From an uncultured Pelagibacteraceae bacterium (GTDB lineage Bacteria; Pseudomonadota; Alphaproteobacteria; Pelagibacterales; Pelagibacteraceae), in contig CACNZU010000004.1 of assembly GCA_902624885.1 (NCBI GenBank), forward strand, positions 1 through 64,000: a stretch of DNA of 64,000 nt. The letters are read 5' to 3'. This document shows, piece after piece, positions 18,755 to 27,104 of this stretch. Positions within the stretch are counted from its first letter, which is position 1, and each line of letters starts with the position of its first letter. The notes under the pieces are model-generated. The model saw only the letters and a program-made list of their open reading frames with translations. It searched no databases and was not told the DNA's origin. A program made the position numbers and the translations under genes.

Positions 18755-19314
18755 AAATAACAGCGAATGAAATCAAACCGGGTATGATTATTGAACATAA
18801 AAATGATTATTGGAACGTCTTAAAAACTCAGCATGTAAAACCAGGAAAAGGCGGCGCTTTTAATCAGGTAGAATTGAAAAGTGTTTTGAAGGGAACAAAA
18901 TTAAATGAAAGATTTAGATCAAGTGAAGCAGTAGAAAAAGCTGAAGTTGATGAAAAAAAATTCAATTTTTTATATATAGACGGGGAAAACTGTTATTTTA
19001 TGGATAATAAAACTTTTGAACAAGTTGAAATATCAAAAAAGATTACTGGAGAACATTACAAGTTATTGAAAGAGAATTTAGAAGTTACAATCTCTTTTAT
19101 GGAAGAAAAACCAATATCAATTGATTTGCCTAATAATATTGAATGCAAGGTCGAAACAACAGATGCGGCAATTAAGAATCAAACTGCTTCATCGTCATAC
19201 AAGCCCGCATTACTTGATTGTGGTATAAAAATTAATGTTCCTCCTTTCATTGAAAGTGGTGAAAAAATCATTATCGATACTCGAACATTAGAATATGTAA
19301 AAAGAGTAAATTGA
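18751..19314 (+). CDS. efp: Elongation factor P
   Basis: 187 residues, normal length. EF-P relieves ribosome stalling at polyproline. The conserved loop PGKGGAF (Lys33) is the position modified in many bacteria. KLNERFRSSEAVEKA and YIDGENCYFMDN, and the C-terminal OB domain with IKVETTDAA-like and GEKIIIDTRTLEYVKR motifs, follow family order. It overlaps thiE by 4 bases and suhB by 1. Confidence 0.97.
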   Translation: MKITANEIKPGMIIEHKNDYWNVLKTQHVKPGKGGAFNQVELKSVLKGTKLNERFRSSEAVEKAEVDEKKFNFLYIDGENCYFMDNKTFEQVEISKKITGEHYKLLKENLEVTISFMEEKPISIDLPNNIECKVETTDAAIKNQTASSSYKPALLDCGIKINVPPFIESGEKIIIDTRTLEYVKRVN

Positions 19315-20114
19315 TGAGATTAAATTCTCCTCAAATTAATTTAATTACAAATGCATGCGTTAAAGCATCTAGATCTTTAATAAGAGATTTTGGAGAAATA
19401 GAGAATTTACAAGTTTCTGCAAAAGGCCCAGGAGATTTTGTTAGTTCAGCTGATAAAAGAACCGAAAAAATATTAATTAATGAATTACAGAAAGCTCATC
19501 CAGAATATGGAATTGTAACGGAAGAGGCTGGTACAATAAATAAATCAAATAAAAAAAATAGATGGATAATAGACCCAATAGATGGAACGATGAATTTTTT
19601 GAATGGAGTGCCGCAATTTGCGATTTCAGTCGCTTATGAAGAGGATAATGAAATCATTTGTGGTGTCATTTTTAATCCTATAATGAACGAGATGTTTTGT
19701 GCAGAGAAAGGTAATGGAGCATACTTAAACAATACAAGAATTAGAGTTTCAAAAGAAAAAAAAATTGAAAATTCTCTCCTAGTTACAGGAGGTCCAAAGA
19801 AATCAAGTGCTATAAAAGAGAAAATTTATTCTGAATATATATGTTTATCAGACAAAGTTTCAAATATTCGAAAATTTGGTAGTGCAGCTTTAGATATGGC
19901 TTATGTAGCTTGTGGAAGATTTGATGGATACTGGCAAAGAGAATTAAATTACTGGGATATCGCAGCTGGAGTTATAATTGTTAAAGAGGCAGGTGGATTT
20001 GTAGATTTTTTTGAACAGGACAAAAAGCTACCTTTAAAAAAGAATATTCTAGCATCTAATGCAAATATTTACGAAGAATTAAAAGGATTAATAGCAAAAA
20101 AAGATATTGAGTAA
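19314..20114 (+). CDS. suhB: Inositol monophosphatase family protein (SuhB-like)
   Basis: 266 residues from the ATG at 19314, which overlaps the efp stop as [22 protein letters not shown] is the metal-binding motif; [16 protein letters not shown] is the second family signature. SuhB hydrolyses inositol phosphates and in E. coli also joins the ribosomal antitermination complex. Its placement between efp and ribosomal protein genes is consistent with either role. Confidence 0.92.
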   Translation: MRLNSPQINLITNACVKASRSLIRDFGEIENLQVSAKGPGDFVSSADKRTEKILINELQKAHPEYGIVTEEAGTINKSNKKNRWIIDPIDGTMNFLNGVPQFAISVAYEEDNEIICGVIFNPIMNEMFCAEKGNGAYLNNTRIRVSKEKKIENSLLVTGGPKKSSAIKEKIYSEYICLSDKVSNIRKFGSAALDMAYVACGRFDGYWQRELNYWDIAAGVIIVKEAGGFVDFFEQDKKLPLKKNILASNANIYEELKGLIAKKDIE

Positions 20115-20142
20115 AAACAATTATTCATATAAAACTCCGCAA

Positions 20143-20367
20143 ATGAAAAAAAATATACATCCAAACTACCACAAAATTAAAGTGGTAATGACTGATGGAA
20201 CAGAATTTGAAACAAGGTCTACTTGGGGCAAGGAGAACGATGTTCTTAAATTGGATATAGATCCGAAATCTCATTACGCTTGGACAGGTGGGGCACAAAA
20301 AATTTTGGATAAAGGTCGAGTAAGTAAATATAACAAAAAATTTAGCAACCTAAGATCAAAAAAATAA
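20143..20367 (+). CDS. rpmE: 50S ribosomal protein L31
   Basis: 74 residues from the ATG at 20143. [19 protein letters not shown] is the canonical L31 opening, and [25 protein letters not shown] its C-terminal body. A TTG at 20107 is in frame but would add 12 residues not seen in the family and overlap suhB. It lacks the CxxC zinc pairs, so it is the C-minus form. Confidence 0.94.
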   Translation: MKKNIHPNYHKIKVVMTDGTEFETRSTWGKENDVLKLDIDPKSHYAWTGGAQKILDKGRVSKYNKKFSNLRSKK

Positions 20368-20371
20368 AGAT

Positions 20372-20968
20372 ATGACAGATACACCATTTATGCCAAAAGC
20401 AACTGCGGTTTGGCTTGTGGAAAACACAACTTTAACTTTTAAACAGATAGCAGAGTTTTGTAATCTCCATGAGCTTGAAATAAAAGGTATTGCAGATGGT
20501 GATGTTGCTAGAGGAATTAAAGCTTATAATCCAATTTTAGCTGGTCAGCTGTCAAGGGAGGAGATAGAGACGTGTTCAAAAAACCCAGAAAAGAAACTCC
20601 AGTTAATAAAAAAAATTGATGATGTGGAGGTCAAAGAGAGAAAAAAACCAAAATATACGCCATTATCCAAACGGCAAGATCGTCCAGACGCAATACTTTG
20701 GTTGTGTAAAAATGCATCTGAATTAACTGACGGTCAAATCTCTAAACTTGTAGGAAGTACAAAGGGGACCGTTTCGCTTATTAGAAAAAGAAGTTATTGG
20801 AATTTTTCAAATTTGAAACCTAGGGACCCAGTAATTTTAGCTCTTTGTACACAGGACGCGTTTCAAAAAAGTTTAGAAAAAGCAAAGAGAAGAGTTGAAA
20901 GAGAAAAAAAAGCGAAAATTAGAGCAGAAAAAAAGGCTTCAGAAAGAAGCTTGAGTATAGACAAATAA
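20372..20968 (+). CDS. TrcR-type cell cycle transcriptional regulator (DUF1013)
   Basis: 198 residues. MPKATAVWLVENTTLTFKQIAEFC and GIADGDVARGIKAYNPI are hallmarks of the alphaproteobacterial DUF1013/TrcR family, with two helix-turn-helix-like segments (about 15-60 and 105-140: PDAILWLCKNASELTDGQISKLVGSTKGTV in part). The C-terminus is a Lys/Arg-rich helix. It starts 4 bases after rpmE. The family is nearly restricted to Alphaproteobacteria and so helps place the organism. Confidence 0.88.
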   Translation: MTDTPFMPKATAVWLVENTTLTFKQIAEFCNLHELEIKGIADGDVARGIKAYNPILAGQLSREEIETCSKNPEKKLQLIKKIDDVEVKERKKPKYTPLSKRQDRPDAILWLCKNASELTDGQISKLVGSTKGTVSLIRKRSYWNFSNLKPRDPVILALCTQDAFQKSLEKAKRRVEREKKAKIRAEKKASERSLSIDK

Positions 20969-21000
20969 AGTTGCAAATGTTAACAACCATGAAAATTAAC

Positions 21001-21006
21001 TGGAGG
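21001..21006 (+). promoter_or_regulatory. Strong ribosome binding site that defines the rpsU start
   Basis: TGGAGG lies 5 bases before the ATT codon at 21012. The same frame has a stop at 20997-20999 and no ATG, GTG or TTG between that stop and the conserved S21 sequence, so this site points to ATT as the initiation codon. Confidence 0.75.
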
Positions 21007-21011
21007 TTTTT

Positions 21012-21206
21012 ATTAAAATAGACGTTAAAGACAATAATGTAGAACAAGCCATTAGAGTTTTGAAAAGAAAACTTCAAAAAGAGGGTTTTTTTAAAGTTAT
21101 GAAAATGAAAAGTACATATGAAAAACCTTCAGAAAGAAAAAAAAGAGTTCAAACTGAAAATTTGAAAAGAATTAAAAAACTACAAAAACTAAGAAACAGG
21201 TACTAA
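21012..21206 (+). CDS. rpsU: 30S ribosomal protein S21, apparent ATT start
   Basis: 64 residues. The translation runs KIDVKDNNVEQAIRVLKRKL, then EGFFKVMKMKSTYEKPSERKKR, which is S21 from its usual first residues. The only in-frame codons between the upstream stop (20997) and the conserved start are CTG, GAG, GTT, TTT and ATT; ATT at 21012 sits 5 bases after TGGAGG. ATT initiation is rare and elsewhere known for infC, where it gives feedback control. It lies between trcR and csp on the plus strand. A sequencing error turning ATG into ATT is possible. Confidence 0.88.
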   Translation: MKIDVKDNNVEQAIRVLKRKLQKEGFFKVMKMKSTYEKPSERKKRVQTENLKRIKKLQKLRNRY

Positions 21207-21229
21207 ATTTTAAAATGAGAGGATTTATT

Positions 21230-21433
21230 ATGCCATCCGGTAAAGTGAAGTGGTTTAACGCCAAAAAAGGTTATGGCTTTATAACTGATGATGAAACAAA
21301 AAAAGATATTTTTCTTCATGTTTCGGCTTTAGAAAATTCTAAGCTAAGAGTGTTAAAAGAAGAACAAAGAATAGTTTACGATATAAAAGAAGAAAAAGAC
21401 AAGCTTCAAGCTATTAATATTAAAAAAAAATAA
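21230..21433 (+). CDS. Cold-shock domain protein (CspA family)
   Basis: 67 residues from the ATG at 21230, chosen because GAGAGG lies 7 bases upstream and because MPSGKVKWFNAKKGYGFI is the family N-terminus; an ATG at 21215 would add five residues. RNP1 (KGYGFI) and RNP2 (IFLHVSAL) are both present. Single-stranded nucleic acid-binding protein, likely an RNA chaperone. It ends 5 bases before the initiator tRNA. Confidence 0.94.
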   Translation: MPSGKVKWFNAKKGYGFITDDETKKDIFLHVSALENSKLRVLKEEQRIVYDIKEEKDKLQAINIKKK

Positions 21434-21438
21434 TTTAC

Positions 21439-21515
<77 letters not shown>

Positions 21516-21541
21516 AGAAGACAATTATAAGCGAAATATAG

Positions 21542-22240
21542 CTAGAGGTTAAACTTAGATTTTTTACTATCAGTTAAGAAACCTTTAACAGTATCAAGAG
21601 TCATTGATTTAAAGCTTTTACCAAATCCATTTATTTGATTTATTACTTTTGGCGGCATTGTAATAATATTACAATTTAATTGTTTGGCTTGTATATAATT
21701 GTACGCCTCTCTTGTACTGGCCCAAAGAATTTCGATATTTTTATATTTTTTAACTAAAGAAATACTCTTTTTAAAAATTGGAACAGGATCCTTTCCTTTA
21801 TCTGCCATTCTGCCTGCAAAAATTGAGATTATAGATTTTGTTTTTTTGTTCAACTTTTTATAAATTTTTTTAGTTTGCTCAAATGTATATACTGCGGTTA
21901 TATTGAGTTTAATTCCTTTATCGCTTAATTCTTTGATTACTGATCCTGTAAAAACCCCTTTAGAATTGACTACTGGAATTTTAACATAAACATTTTTTCC
22001 CCAAGAATTAATTTCATAAGCTTGTGCAAGCATTTCTTTAAAATTATCAGCAAAAACTTCAAAGGAAATTGGTTTTTTTTTACAAATCTTTAAAATTTTT
22101 AAAGAATAATCTTTATAATTTTTTGCACCAGCTAATCTCATTAAACTAGGGTTTGTAGTAAAACCATCAACTAAAGATTTATTATTAAAAAATTTTATTA
22201 TCTTATGGTCGGCAATATCACAAAATATTTTTGTTCTCAT
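21542..22240 (-). CDS. Transaldolase (small TalC/Fsa-like type)
   Basis: About 232 residues from the ATG at 22240, which overlaps the pntB stop as TGATG. KIFCDIADHKII, DGFTTNPSLM, VYVKIPV (Schiff-base Lys) and LNITAVYTFEQ trace the small transaldolase/fructose-6-phosphate aldolase family. FAGRMADKGKDP and LWASTREAYN favour transaldolase. It complements the transketolase at 13938. It lies at the end of the pnt gene run on the minus strand, facing the fMet tRNA. Confidence 0.9.
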   Translation of the reverse strand: MRTKIFCDIADHKIIKFFNNKSLVDGFTTNPSLMRLAGAKNYKDYSLKILKICKKKPISFEVFADNFKEMLAQAYEINSWGKNVYVKIPVVNSKGVFTGSVIKELSDKGIKLNITAVYTFEQTKKIYKKLNKKTKSIISIFAGRMADKGKDPVPIFKKSISLVKKYKNIEILWASTREAYNYIQAKQLNCNIITMPPKVINQINGFGKSFKSMTLDTVKGFLTDSKKSKFNL

Positions 22241-23643
22241 CAATCTAAATTTTTAACAATATCTTCTGTCATCTTTTTTGCATCTGCAAATAACATTAAA
22301 GTGTTATCTTTATAAAATAGTTCATTATCTATTCCAGCATAACCAGGTGATAAACTTCTTTTAACAAATAAAACAGATTTACATTTTTCCACATCAAGGA
22401 CTGGCATTCCAAATATCGGACTCTTAGGGTCTGTTTTGGCTACAGGATTTGTTACGTCATTTGCTCCAATTACAAATGCAACATCAGAATTAGCAAAATC
22501 ATTATTTATATCTTCTAACTCAAATACTTCATCATATGGAACATTTGCTTCGGCTAATAATACATTCATATGCCCAGGCATTCTTCCTGCAACTGGGTGT
22601 ATTGCATATGTGACTTTGATATCATTTTTTTTTAATTTATCTACCATCTCTCGAAGAGCATGTTGAGCCTGAGCTACGGCCATACCGTATCCGGGAACTA
22701 TAATCACCGATGAGGCGTTTTTCATTAGAAAAGCTGCATCCTCAGCATTACCACTCTTAACTGGCTTTTGATCTTTTTTTTCTTTTTTATCATCAGCAGA
22801 AATGTCAGCTCCAAAACCACCAAGAATTACACTTACAAAAGATCTGTTCATAGCTTTACACATTATATATGATAATATTGCTCCAGAGGATCCAACTAGC
22901 GCCCCTGTGATAATTAAAGCTGTATTTTCTAAAGTAAAACCTATTCCAGCTGCAGCCCAACCAGAGTAAGAATTTAGCATTGAAATTACGACAGGCATAT
23001 CTGCCCCGCCGATAGGTATAATTAATAAAATACCAATAAGAAATGAGATTACAATTACAGTCCAAAATACATTAGTAGATTGAGTTTTACATAGATAAAA
23101 AATTAAAATAAAAATAAATAACCCTAGTAATAAATTTAAGATGTGCTGACCGCTAAATGTAATTGGAGCACCAGACATTATTCCTCTTAGTTTTAGGAAA
23201 GCTATAATTGAGCCTGAAAAAGTTATCGCACCTACTGCTGCCCCGATCGACATTTCTATTAAACTTGCTAATTTGATATCGCCAACATTTCCGAGATTAA
23301 AAGCTGCGGGATTTAAAAAAGCTGCTATTGCAACAAAAACTGCTGCTAAGCCTACTAAACTATGAAAACCTGCAACTAATTCTGGCATTGCAGTCATTGG
23401 AATTTTAAAAGCTATAAAAGCACCGACTGCTCCTCCGATAACTAAAAATATTATTACATAAACTAATGATGTAGAAAAATTTCCGATTGATAAAAATGTC
23501 ACAACAATTGCAATTATCATTCCAGCAATTCCTAAGTAATTTCCTTGTCTAGAAGTGTCTGGTGATGATAATCCCCTTAGTGCAAGAATAAATAATATCC
23601 CAGATACTAAATAAAAAATTGCCGCTAAGTTTGCTGAAATCAT
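22240..23643 (-). CDS. pntB: NAD(P) transhydrogenase subunit beta
   Basis: 467 residues. The N-terminal ~270 residues carry many transmembrane helices (domain II); the C-terminal ~170 residues form the NADP(H)-binding domain III with IIVPGYGMAVAQAQH, HPVAGRMPGHMNVLLAEA, FVIGANDVTNP and VLFVKRS. The enzyme couples proton import to NADPH formation. It overlaps pntAB by 4 bases. Confidence 0.97.
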   Translation of the reverse strand: MISANLAAIFYLVSGILFILALRGLSSPDTSRQGNYLGIAGMIIAIVVTFLSIGNFSTSLVYVIIFLVIGGAVGAFIAFKIPMTAMPELVAGFHSLVGLAAVFVAIAAFLNPAAFNLGNVGDIKLASLIEMSIGAAVGAITFSGSIIAFLKLRGIMSGAPITFSGQHILNLLLGLFIFILIFYLCKTQSTNVFWTVIVISFLIGILLIIPIGGADMPVVISMLNSYSGWAAAGIGFTLENTALIITGALVGSSGAILSYIMCKAMNRSFVSVILGGFGADISADDKKEKKDQKPVKSGNAEDAAFLMKNASSVIIVPGYGMAVAQAQHALREMVDKLKKNDIKVTYAIHPVAGRMPGHMNVLLAEANVPYDEVFELEDINNDFANSDVAFVIGANDVTNPVAKTDPKSPIFGMPVLDVEKCKSVLFVKRSLSPGYAGIDNELFYKDNTLMLFADAKKMTEDIVKNLD

Positions 23644-23951
23644 TTCTTTTTATCTTTCTTTTTTTTGTACATTTGAAGCATTCTTTGAGTAACCAAAAAA
23701 CCACCAAATATATTTATCGCTGCTAAAACGATAGCGATAAACCCAAAAATACTTGAGGTATTAAAAATACTCTCTGAAGATCCTGCTAAAGCTGCAATGA
23801 TAGCACCAACTATAATTACTGATGAAATGGCATTAGTAACTGACATCAGTGGAGTATGAAGAGATGGAGTTACACTCCACACCACATAATAACCAATAAA
23901 AATTGATAGAATAAAAATACTTAATCTAAATATAAACGGATCTATTTCCAT
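23640..23951 (-). CDS. pntAB: NAD(P) transhydrogenase subunit alpha part 2
   Basis: 103 residues with three or four transmembrane helices; GYYVVWSVTPSLHTPLMSVTNAISSV is the conserved membrane motif. It is the membrane part of the alpha subunit, encoded separately as in many alphaproteobacteria. It ends in a Lys-rich tail and lies between pntAA (2-base gap) and pntB (4-base overlap). Confidence 0.95.
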   Translation of the reverse strand: MEIDPFIFRLSIFILSIFIGYYVVWSVTPSLHTPLMSVTNAISSVIIVGAIIAALAGSSESIFNTSSIFGFIAIVLAAINIFGGFLVTQRMLQMYKKKKDKKK

Positions 23952-23953
23952 AA

Positions 23954-25048
23954 TTAAACTTTTTTAATTAAAGATTTTTCTATTATTTCGTCCTCTAAAT
24001 TAATATTAAAATCTTTCTTATCTTTACTATACAAATTGCGTATAAAACTAAATAAGTTTTTAGCATATAAACTTGAAGCGGTAAGTGGTAAACTATTCAT
24101 CAAACTTTTAACACCAATTATCTTTATTCCATTAACTAAATTAATCTTACCCACTTCTGAAAATGCAGAGTTTCCTCCTTGTTCAGCTGCTAAATCGTAG
24201 ATAATTGACCCTGCTGACATCAGCTTAACCAATTCCTCTGTTAATATTCTTGGTGCAGGTTTTCCTGGAATTAATGCCGTACAAATTACTATGTCATTCT
24301 TTTTAAGAGCCTCTTTCATCATTTCAGCTTGCTTCCTTTTGTATTCATCTGATGTTTCTTTTGCGTATCCTCCTGCAGTTTCCATATCTTCATTTTGCTC
24401 AACTGTTAAAAATTTACCACCTAAACTTTCTACTTGTTCTTTTGATGCAGCTCTTACATCTGTTGCTGAAACGATTGCACCTAATCTTTTAGCTGTAGCT
24501 ATTGCTTGTAGGCCTGCTACGCCTGCTCCGATAACTAAAACTTTAGCCGCTGGCACAGTCCCTGCGGCTGTCATCATCATAGGTACAGCTTTTTCAAACT
24601 CTGCAACACAATCAACCACTGCTCTATATCCGGCCAAATTAGATTGGGAAGACAAGACGTCCATTGATTGAGCTCTTGTAATTCTAGGTAATAGTTCTAA
24701 AGAAAAAGGCTTGACGTTTTTATTAATAATTAGATCGATTTTTTTTTTATTTTTTGATGGATTAAGCATGCCCACTAAAATTGTATTTTCTTTCAAAATT
24801 ACAATTTCATCCTCCGAAGGACAATTTACTTTTATGATCAGATCACTCGAGTCTAGTATCTCTTTTGGGGATCCTTTTATCTCAACACCTATATCTTTAT
24901 ATTCATTATCGTTAATTCCCAGGTGGAGTGCATATCCTTTTTCAATACATACTTTTAATCCGAGGCCGATGATATTTTTCGCCGTTTCAGGAGTTAAAGA
25001 AACTCTTTTTTCTAATGTGGTATTTTCTTTGATTGATCCAACTATCAT
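23954..25048 (-). CDS. pntAA: NAD(P) transhydrogenase subunit alpha part 1
   Basis: 364 residues, soluble domain I binding NAD(H). KENTTLEKRVSLTPETAKN, PRITRAQSMDVLSSQ, the Rossmann motif VIGAGVAGLQAIATAKRLGA, VSATDVR, and ALIPGKPAPRILTEE are all family signatures. It forms the complex with PntAB and PntB. It lies 18 bases downstream of the small COX IV gene. Confidence 0.97.
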   Translation of the reverse strand: MIVGSIKENTTLEKRVSLTPETAKNIIGLGLKVCIEKGYALHLGINDNEYKDIGVEIKGSPKEILDSSDLIIKVNCPSEDEIVILKENTILVGMLNPSKNKKKIDLIINKNVKPFSLELLPRITRAQSMDVLSSQSNLAGYRAVVDCVAEFEKAVPMMMTAAGTVPAAKVLVIGAGVAGLQAIATAKRLGAIVSATDVRAASKEQVESLGGKFLTVEQNEDMETAGGYAKETSDEYKRKQAEMMKEALKKNDIVICTALIPGKPAPRILTEELVKLMSAGSIIYDLAAEQGGNSAFSEVGKINLVNGIKIIGVKSLMNSLPLTASSLYAKNLFSFIRNLYSKDKKDFNINLEDEIIEKSLIKKV

Positions 25049-25066
25049 TTTATAAATTCTAAAATT

Positions 25067-25177
25067 TTAGAGTAGTGTGATTGCGAGTATTACTAGCACT
25101 GCAATAACCGCTATTGTTCCCCAAAGCACCAATTTTGTGAAACCATCATATGTTTTTTTGAAATCATTTTCGCTCAT
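25067..25177 (-). CDS. Aa3-type cytochrome c oxidase subunit IV (tiny membrane protein)
   Basis: 36 residues: MSENDFKKTYDGFTKLVLWG followed by a single transmembrane helix of Ile/Val/Leu. The FKKTYDGF opening and one-helix layout match the bacterial aa3-type COX subunit IV family, known from alphaproteobacterial oxidases. It lies 2 bases downstream of rpmJ and just upstream of pntAA, away from the other oxidase genes, which are not in this window. Confidence 0.85.
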   Translation of the reverse strand: MSENDFKKTYDGFTKLVLWGTIAVIAVLVILAITLL

Positions 25178-25179
25178 TG

Positions 25180-25305
25180 TTAACCTTGACGAGCTTTAAA
25201 TTTTGGGTTTTTTTTATTAATTACGTAAAGCTTTCCTCTTCTTTTAACAATTTTAGAGTTTAAATCTCTTTTTTTTAGTGATTTTAAGGAACTTGCAACT
25301 TTCAT
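25180..25305 (-). CDS. rpmJ: 50S ribosomal protein L36
   Basis: 41 residues starting at the ATG at 25305 ([14 protein letters not shown]), the long alphaproteobacterial L36 form, ending [10 protein letters not shown]. The frame stays open upstream into the 5S gene but that part is not coding. The start is only about 9 bases after the 3' end of 5S rRNA on the same strand, so it may be expressed with the rRNA transcript. Confidence 0.93.
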   Translation of the reverse strand: MKVASSLKSLKKRDLNSKIVKRRGKLYVINKKNPKFKARQG

Positions 25306-25313
25306 AAATTTAA

Positions 25314-25431
25314 AGCCTGGCAATGTCCTACTCTTCCATATCTTAAGACAAAGTACCATCGGCGCTGAAGGACTTAACTTCCGAGTTCGGAATGGGATCG
25401 GGTGTAGCCCCTTCGCAATAATCACCAGGCA
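25314..25431 (-). rRNA. rrf: 5S ribosomal RNA
   Basis: About 118 bases on the minus strand. Terminal helix GCCTGG (25430-25425) pairs with CCAGGC (25320-25315). Internal conserved segments include CACCCGATCCCATTCCGAAC and GAAGTTAAG, GCGCCGATGGTA. It is separated from tRNA-Val by about 60 bases. No 23S or 16S gene is in the window; the next 38 kb upstream of it is surface-glycan genes. Confidence 0.96.
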
Positions 25432-25492
25432 TCGCTTTATAATATTTTTATATAAATAAGTAAATAGTTAAAAACTTCTTTATAAAAGGGCT

Positions 25493-25567
25493 TGGTGGGC
25501 GTGATAAGAATTGAACTTATGGCCTCTTCGATGTCAACGAAGCGTTCTACCACTGAACTACACGCCC
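25493..25567 (-). tRNA. tRNA-Val (GAC)
   Basis: A 75-base cloverleaf on the minus strand: GGGCGTG acceptor, D arm with GTTCAGTGGTAGAAC, anticodon stem CTTCG/CGAAG with loop TTGACAT (anticodon GAC at 25535-25533), T arm GTTCAATTC, and encoded CCA. It lies between the last surface-polysaccharide gene (stop 7 bases away) and 5S rRNA, marking the border between core and variable DNA. Confidence 0.95.
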
Positions 25568-25573
25568 TAATTG

Positions 25574-26356
25574 TTAAAATATTGAAAAATAAATATATTT
25601 CAATATTCTTTTAATGATTAAATAATATAAATAAATTCTTTCACTTAGAGACAGTTTAAAATTTTTTAGAGAATATAAGTTATTTTTCACCATTTCAATC
25701 TCTCTTACTAGCTTGAGACTTTTAGAATTAGTCATGTTGGTTTTTAAAACTCTTGATTTGGTCAATATGTTTGGCAAAATATAAATTTTACTTTTTGCTA
25801 AAAATTTCAATATTAAAGCGTAATCTTGAGCATATATAAAGTTTTTTGGATAAAAAGATCCAACTTTTTTTAAAAATTTTCTTCTAAACATAACTGATGA
25901 ATGTGGCAAATAATTATGAAAAATCATTCTTCTGTTTAATTCCTCGTTATTTTTTGGAATAAAAAAATTTCTTATCTTTTTACCATTTGAATCAATTAAA
26001 ATTGTTTGGGTTCCTATCATATTTGTATTTAAGTTTTTTTTTAAATAATTTATTTGCATCGAAAGTCTATTTCTCAAAGAAATATCATCAGAGTCTAAAA
26101 TTGCAATAAATTCACCTTTGCATTTTTTTAATCCAAAATTTAAAGCTGGCGTTCTACCAATATGTTTCTTTAAAAAAAATTTCTTAATTCTATTATTTTT
26201 AAATTTTTTGAGAATTTTTCCTGATTCATCAGTTGAAAAATCGTCTACAATAATTAATTCAAAGTTTTTAAATTTTTGGTTTAAAATTGAATTTATAGAT
26301 TTAGCTAAATATCTTTCTGTATTATAAACTGTCATTAAGACAGATACTCGTTTCAT
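25574..26356 (-). CDS. Family 2 glycosyltransferase
   Basis: About 260 residues from the ATG at 26356 (a TTG two codons upstream is also possible). VSVLMTVYNTERYLAKSINSI and ELIIVDDFSTDES are the nucleotide-sugar-binding N-terminus of GT-A family 2; AILDSDDIS carries the DxD-type metal site; NYLPHSSVMFRR follows. A likely inverting glycosyltransferase of the surface glycan. No membrane helix is evident. It is the last gene of the long leftward operon, ending 7 bases before tRNA-Val. Confidence 0.9.
   Translation of the reverse strand: MKRVSVLMTVYNTERYLAKSINSILNQKFKNFELIIVDDFSTDESGKILKKFKNNRIKKFFLKKHIGRTPALNFGLKKCKGEFIAILDSDDISLRNRLSMQINYLKKNLNTNMIGTQTILIDSNGKKIRNFFIPKNNEELNRRMIFHNYLPHSSVMFRRKFLKKVGSFYPKNFIYAQDYALILKFLAKSKIYILPNILTKSRVLKTNMTNSKSLKLVREIEMVKNNLYSLKNFKLSLSERIYLYYLIIKRILKYIYFSIF
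25578..25607 (-). terminator. AT-only hairpin at the end of the surface operon
   Basis: AATATTGAAA (25578-25587) and TTTCAATATT (25598-25607) form a 10-bp stem with a 10-base loop, overlapping the last codons of the glycosyltransferase gene. In the minus-strand transcript it is followed by only a short T-run (TTAAC), so termination would be weak. It could instead be a processing site, or contain part of a promoter (TTGAAA, 16 bases, TATTTT) for tRNA-Val and 5S. Confidence 0.3.
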
Positions 26357-26369
26357 TTTCAATTAATTG

Positions 26370-27104
26370 CTAATATAACTTTCTAATTTTATTTTTTGGC
26401 ATTTCGTTAATTGCTCTAAGCAGATCCTGTTTTACATTAACACCAAAACTTGAACTTTTTGCTTCAAAAGTTCCAATTGAAAGATCATTTTCTATAGCTC
26501 TTAACAATTCAATACCTTCTATCTTTTCCATTTTTCCTGGTTTAAGCTTTGAGAATTTTGTTAAAGCTTTAGGTTTGAATGAAATCACAGATAAATCTTT
26601 AAAATAGTTTAAGTTTTTTTGATTATAGTTAAAAGGAATTTTTGCACGACTGAAGTATAAAATTCTATTTTTTTCAGAACTCACAACCTTTATAAGCGAT
26701 TGGTCATCAGCATTAGAAGTTTTTTTTATGGGTAAAACAATATCAAAATTTTTATTTTTTTTGTGGAATTTAATTACGTGGTTTATATCATTTGGGTCTA
26801 CTAATGGTTCATCGCCTTGAACATCAATTATAAGTTCTGCTCTCTTAAATTTTTTTGAAACTTCGGCAATCCTTTCAGTTCCATTTCTGTGTTTTACAGA
26901 AGTTAAACAAGCTTCGCCGCCATGATCTTCAACAACTCTTTTTATTTCCCGACTATCAGTACAAACAATTACTTTATCGACTTTTTTACAGAGCTGAACT
27001 CTTTTTAATGTATGAATTATAATTGGCAAACCATCTATAACTAGAAGTGGTTTTTTATTTAATCTTTTTGAATTTAATCTTGATGGAATAAGTGCAATAA
27101 TCAT
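26370..27104 (-). CDS. KdsB-like CMP-sugar synthetase (3-deoxy-octulosonate cytidylyltransferase family)
   Basis: 244 residues from the ATG at 27104, overlapping the upstream stop as TGATG. ALIPSRLNSKRLNKKPL is the CTP-binding loop of KdsB, followed by KHRNGTERIAEV, IDVQGDEPLVDP and ILYFSRAKIPF, all in KdsB order. KdsB makes CMP-Kdo for lipid A-core. Location in a variable surface cluster rather than with other Kdo genes suggests a specialised copy, possibly for a modified Kdo such as the 8-amino form, given the KdnA-like gene at 42272. Confidence 0.85.
   Translation of the reverse strand: MIIALIPSRLNSKRLNKKPLLVIDGLPIIIHTLKRVQLCKKVDKVIVCTDSREIKRVVEDHGGEACLTSVKHRNGTERIAEVSKKFKRAELIIDVQGDEPLVDPNDINHVIKFHKKNKNFDIVLPIKKTSNADDQSLIKVVSSEKNRILYFSRAKIPFNYNQKNLNYFKDLSVISFKPKALTKFSKLKPGKMEKIEGIELLRAIENDLSIGTFEAKSSSFGVNVKQDLLRAINEMPKNKIRKLY

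Noticed and set aside
19311-19313. TTG as the suhB start
   Set aside because: The following ATG at 19314 gives the usual TGATG coupling with efp and the expected N-terminus.
24291-24671. 126-residue plus-strand frame opposite pntAA
   Set aside because: The minus-strand pntAA frame carries clear family motifs; the opposite frame has none.
25306-25425. Open reading frame running upstream from rpmJ through the 5S gene
   Set aside because: The overlap is with clearly conserved 5S rRNA; L36 proteins start at the internal Met (25305).
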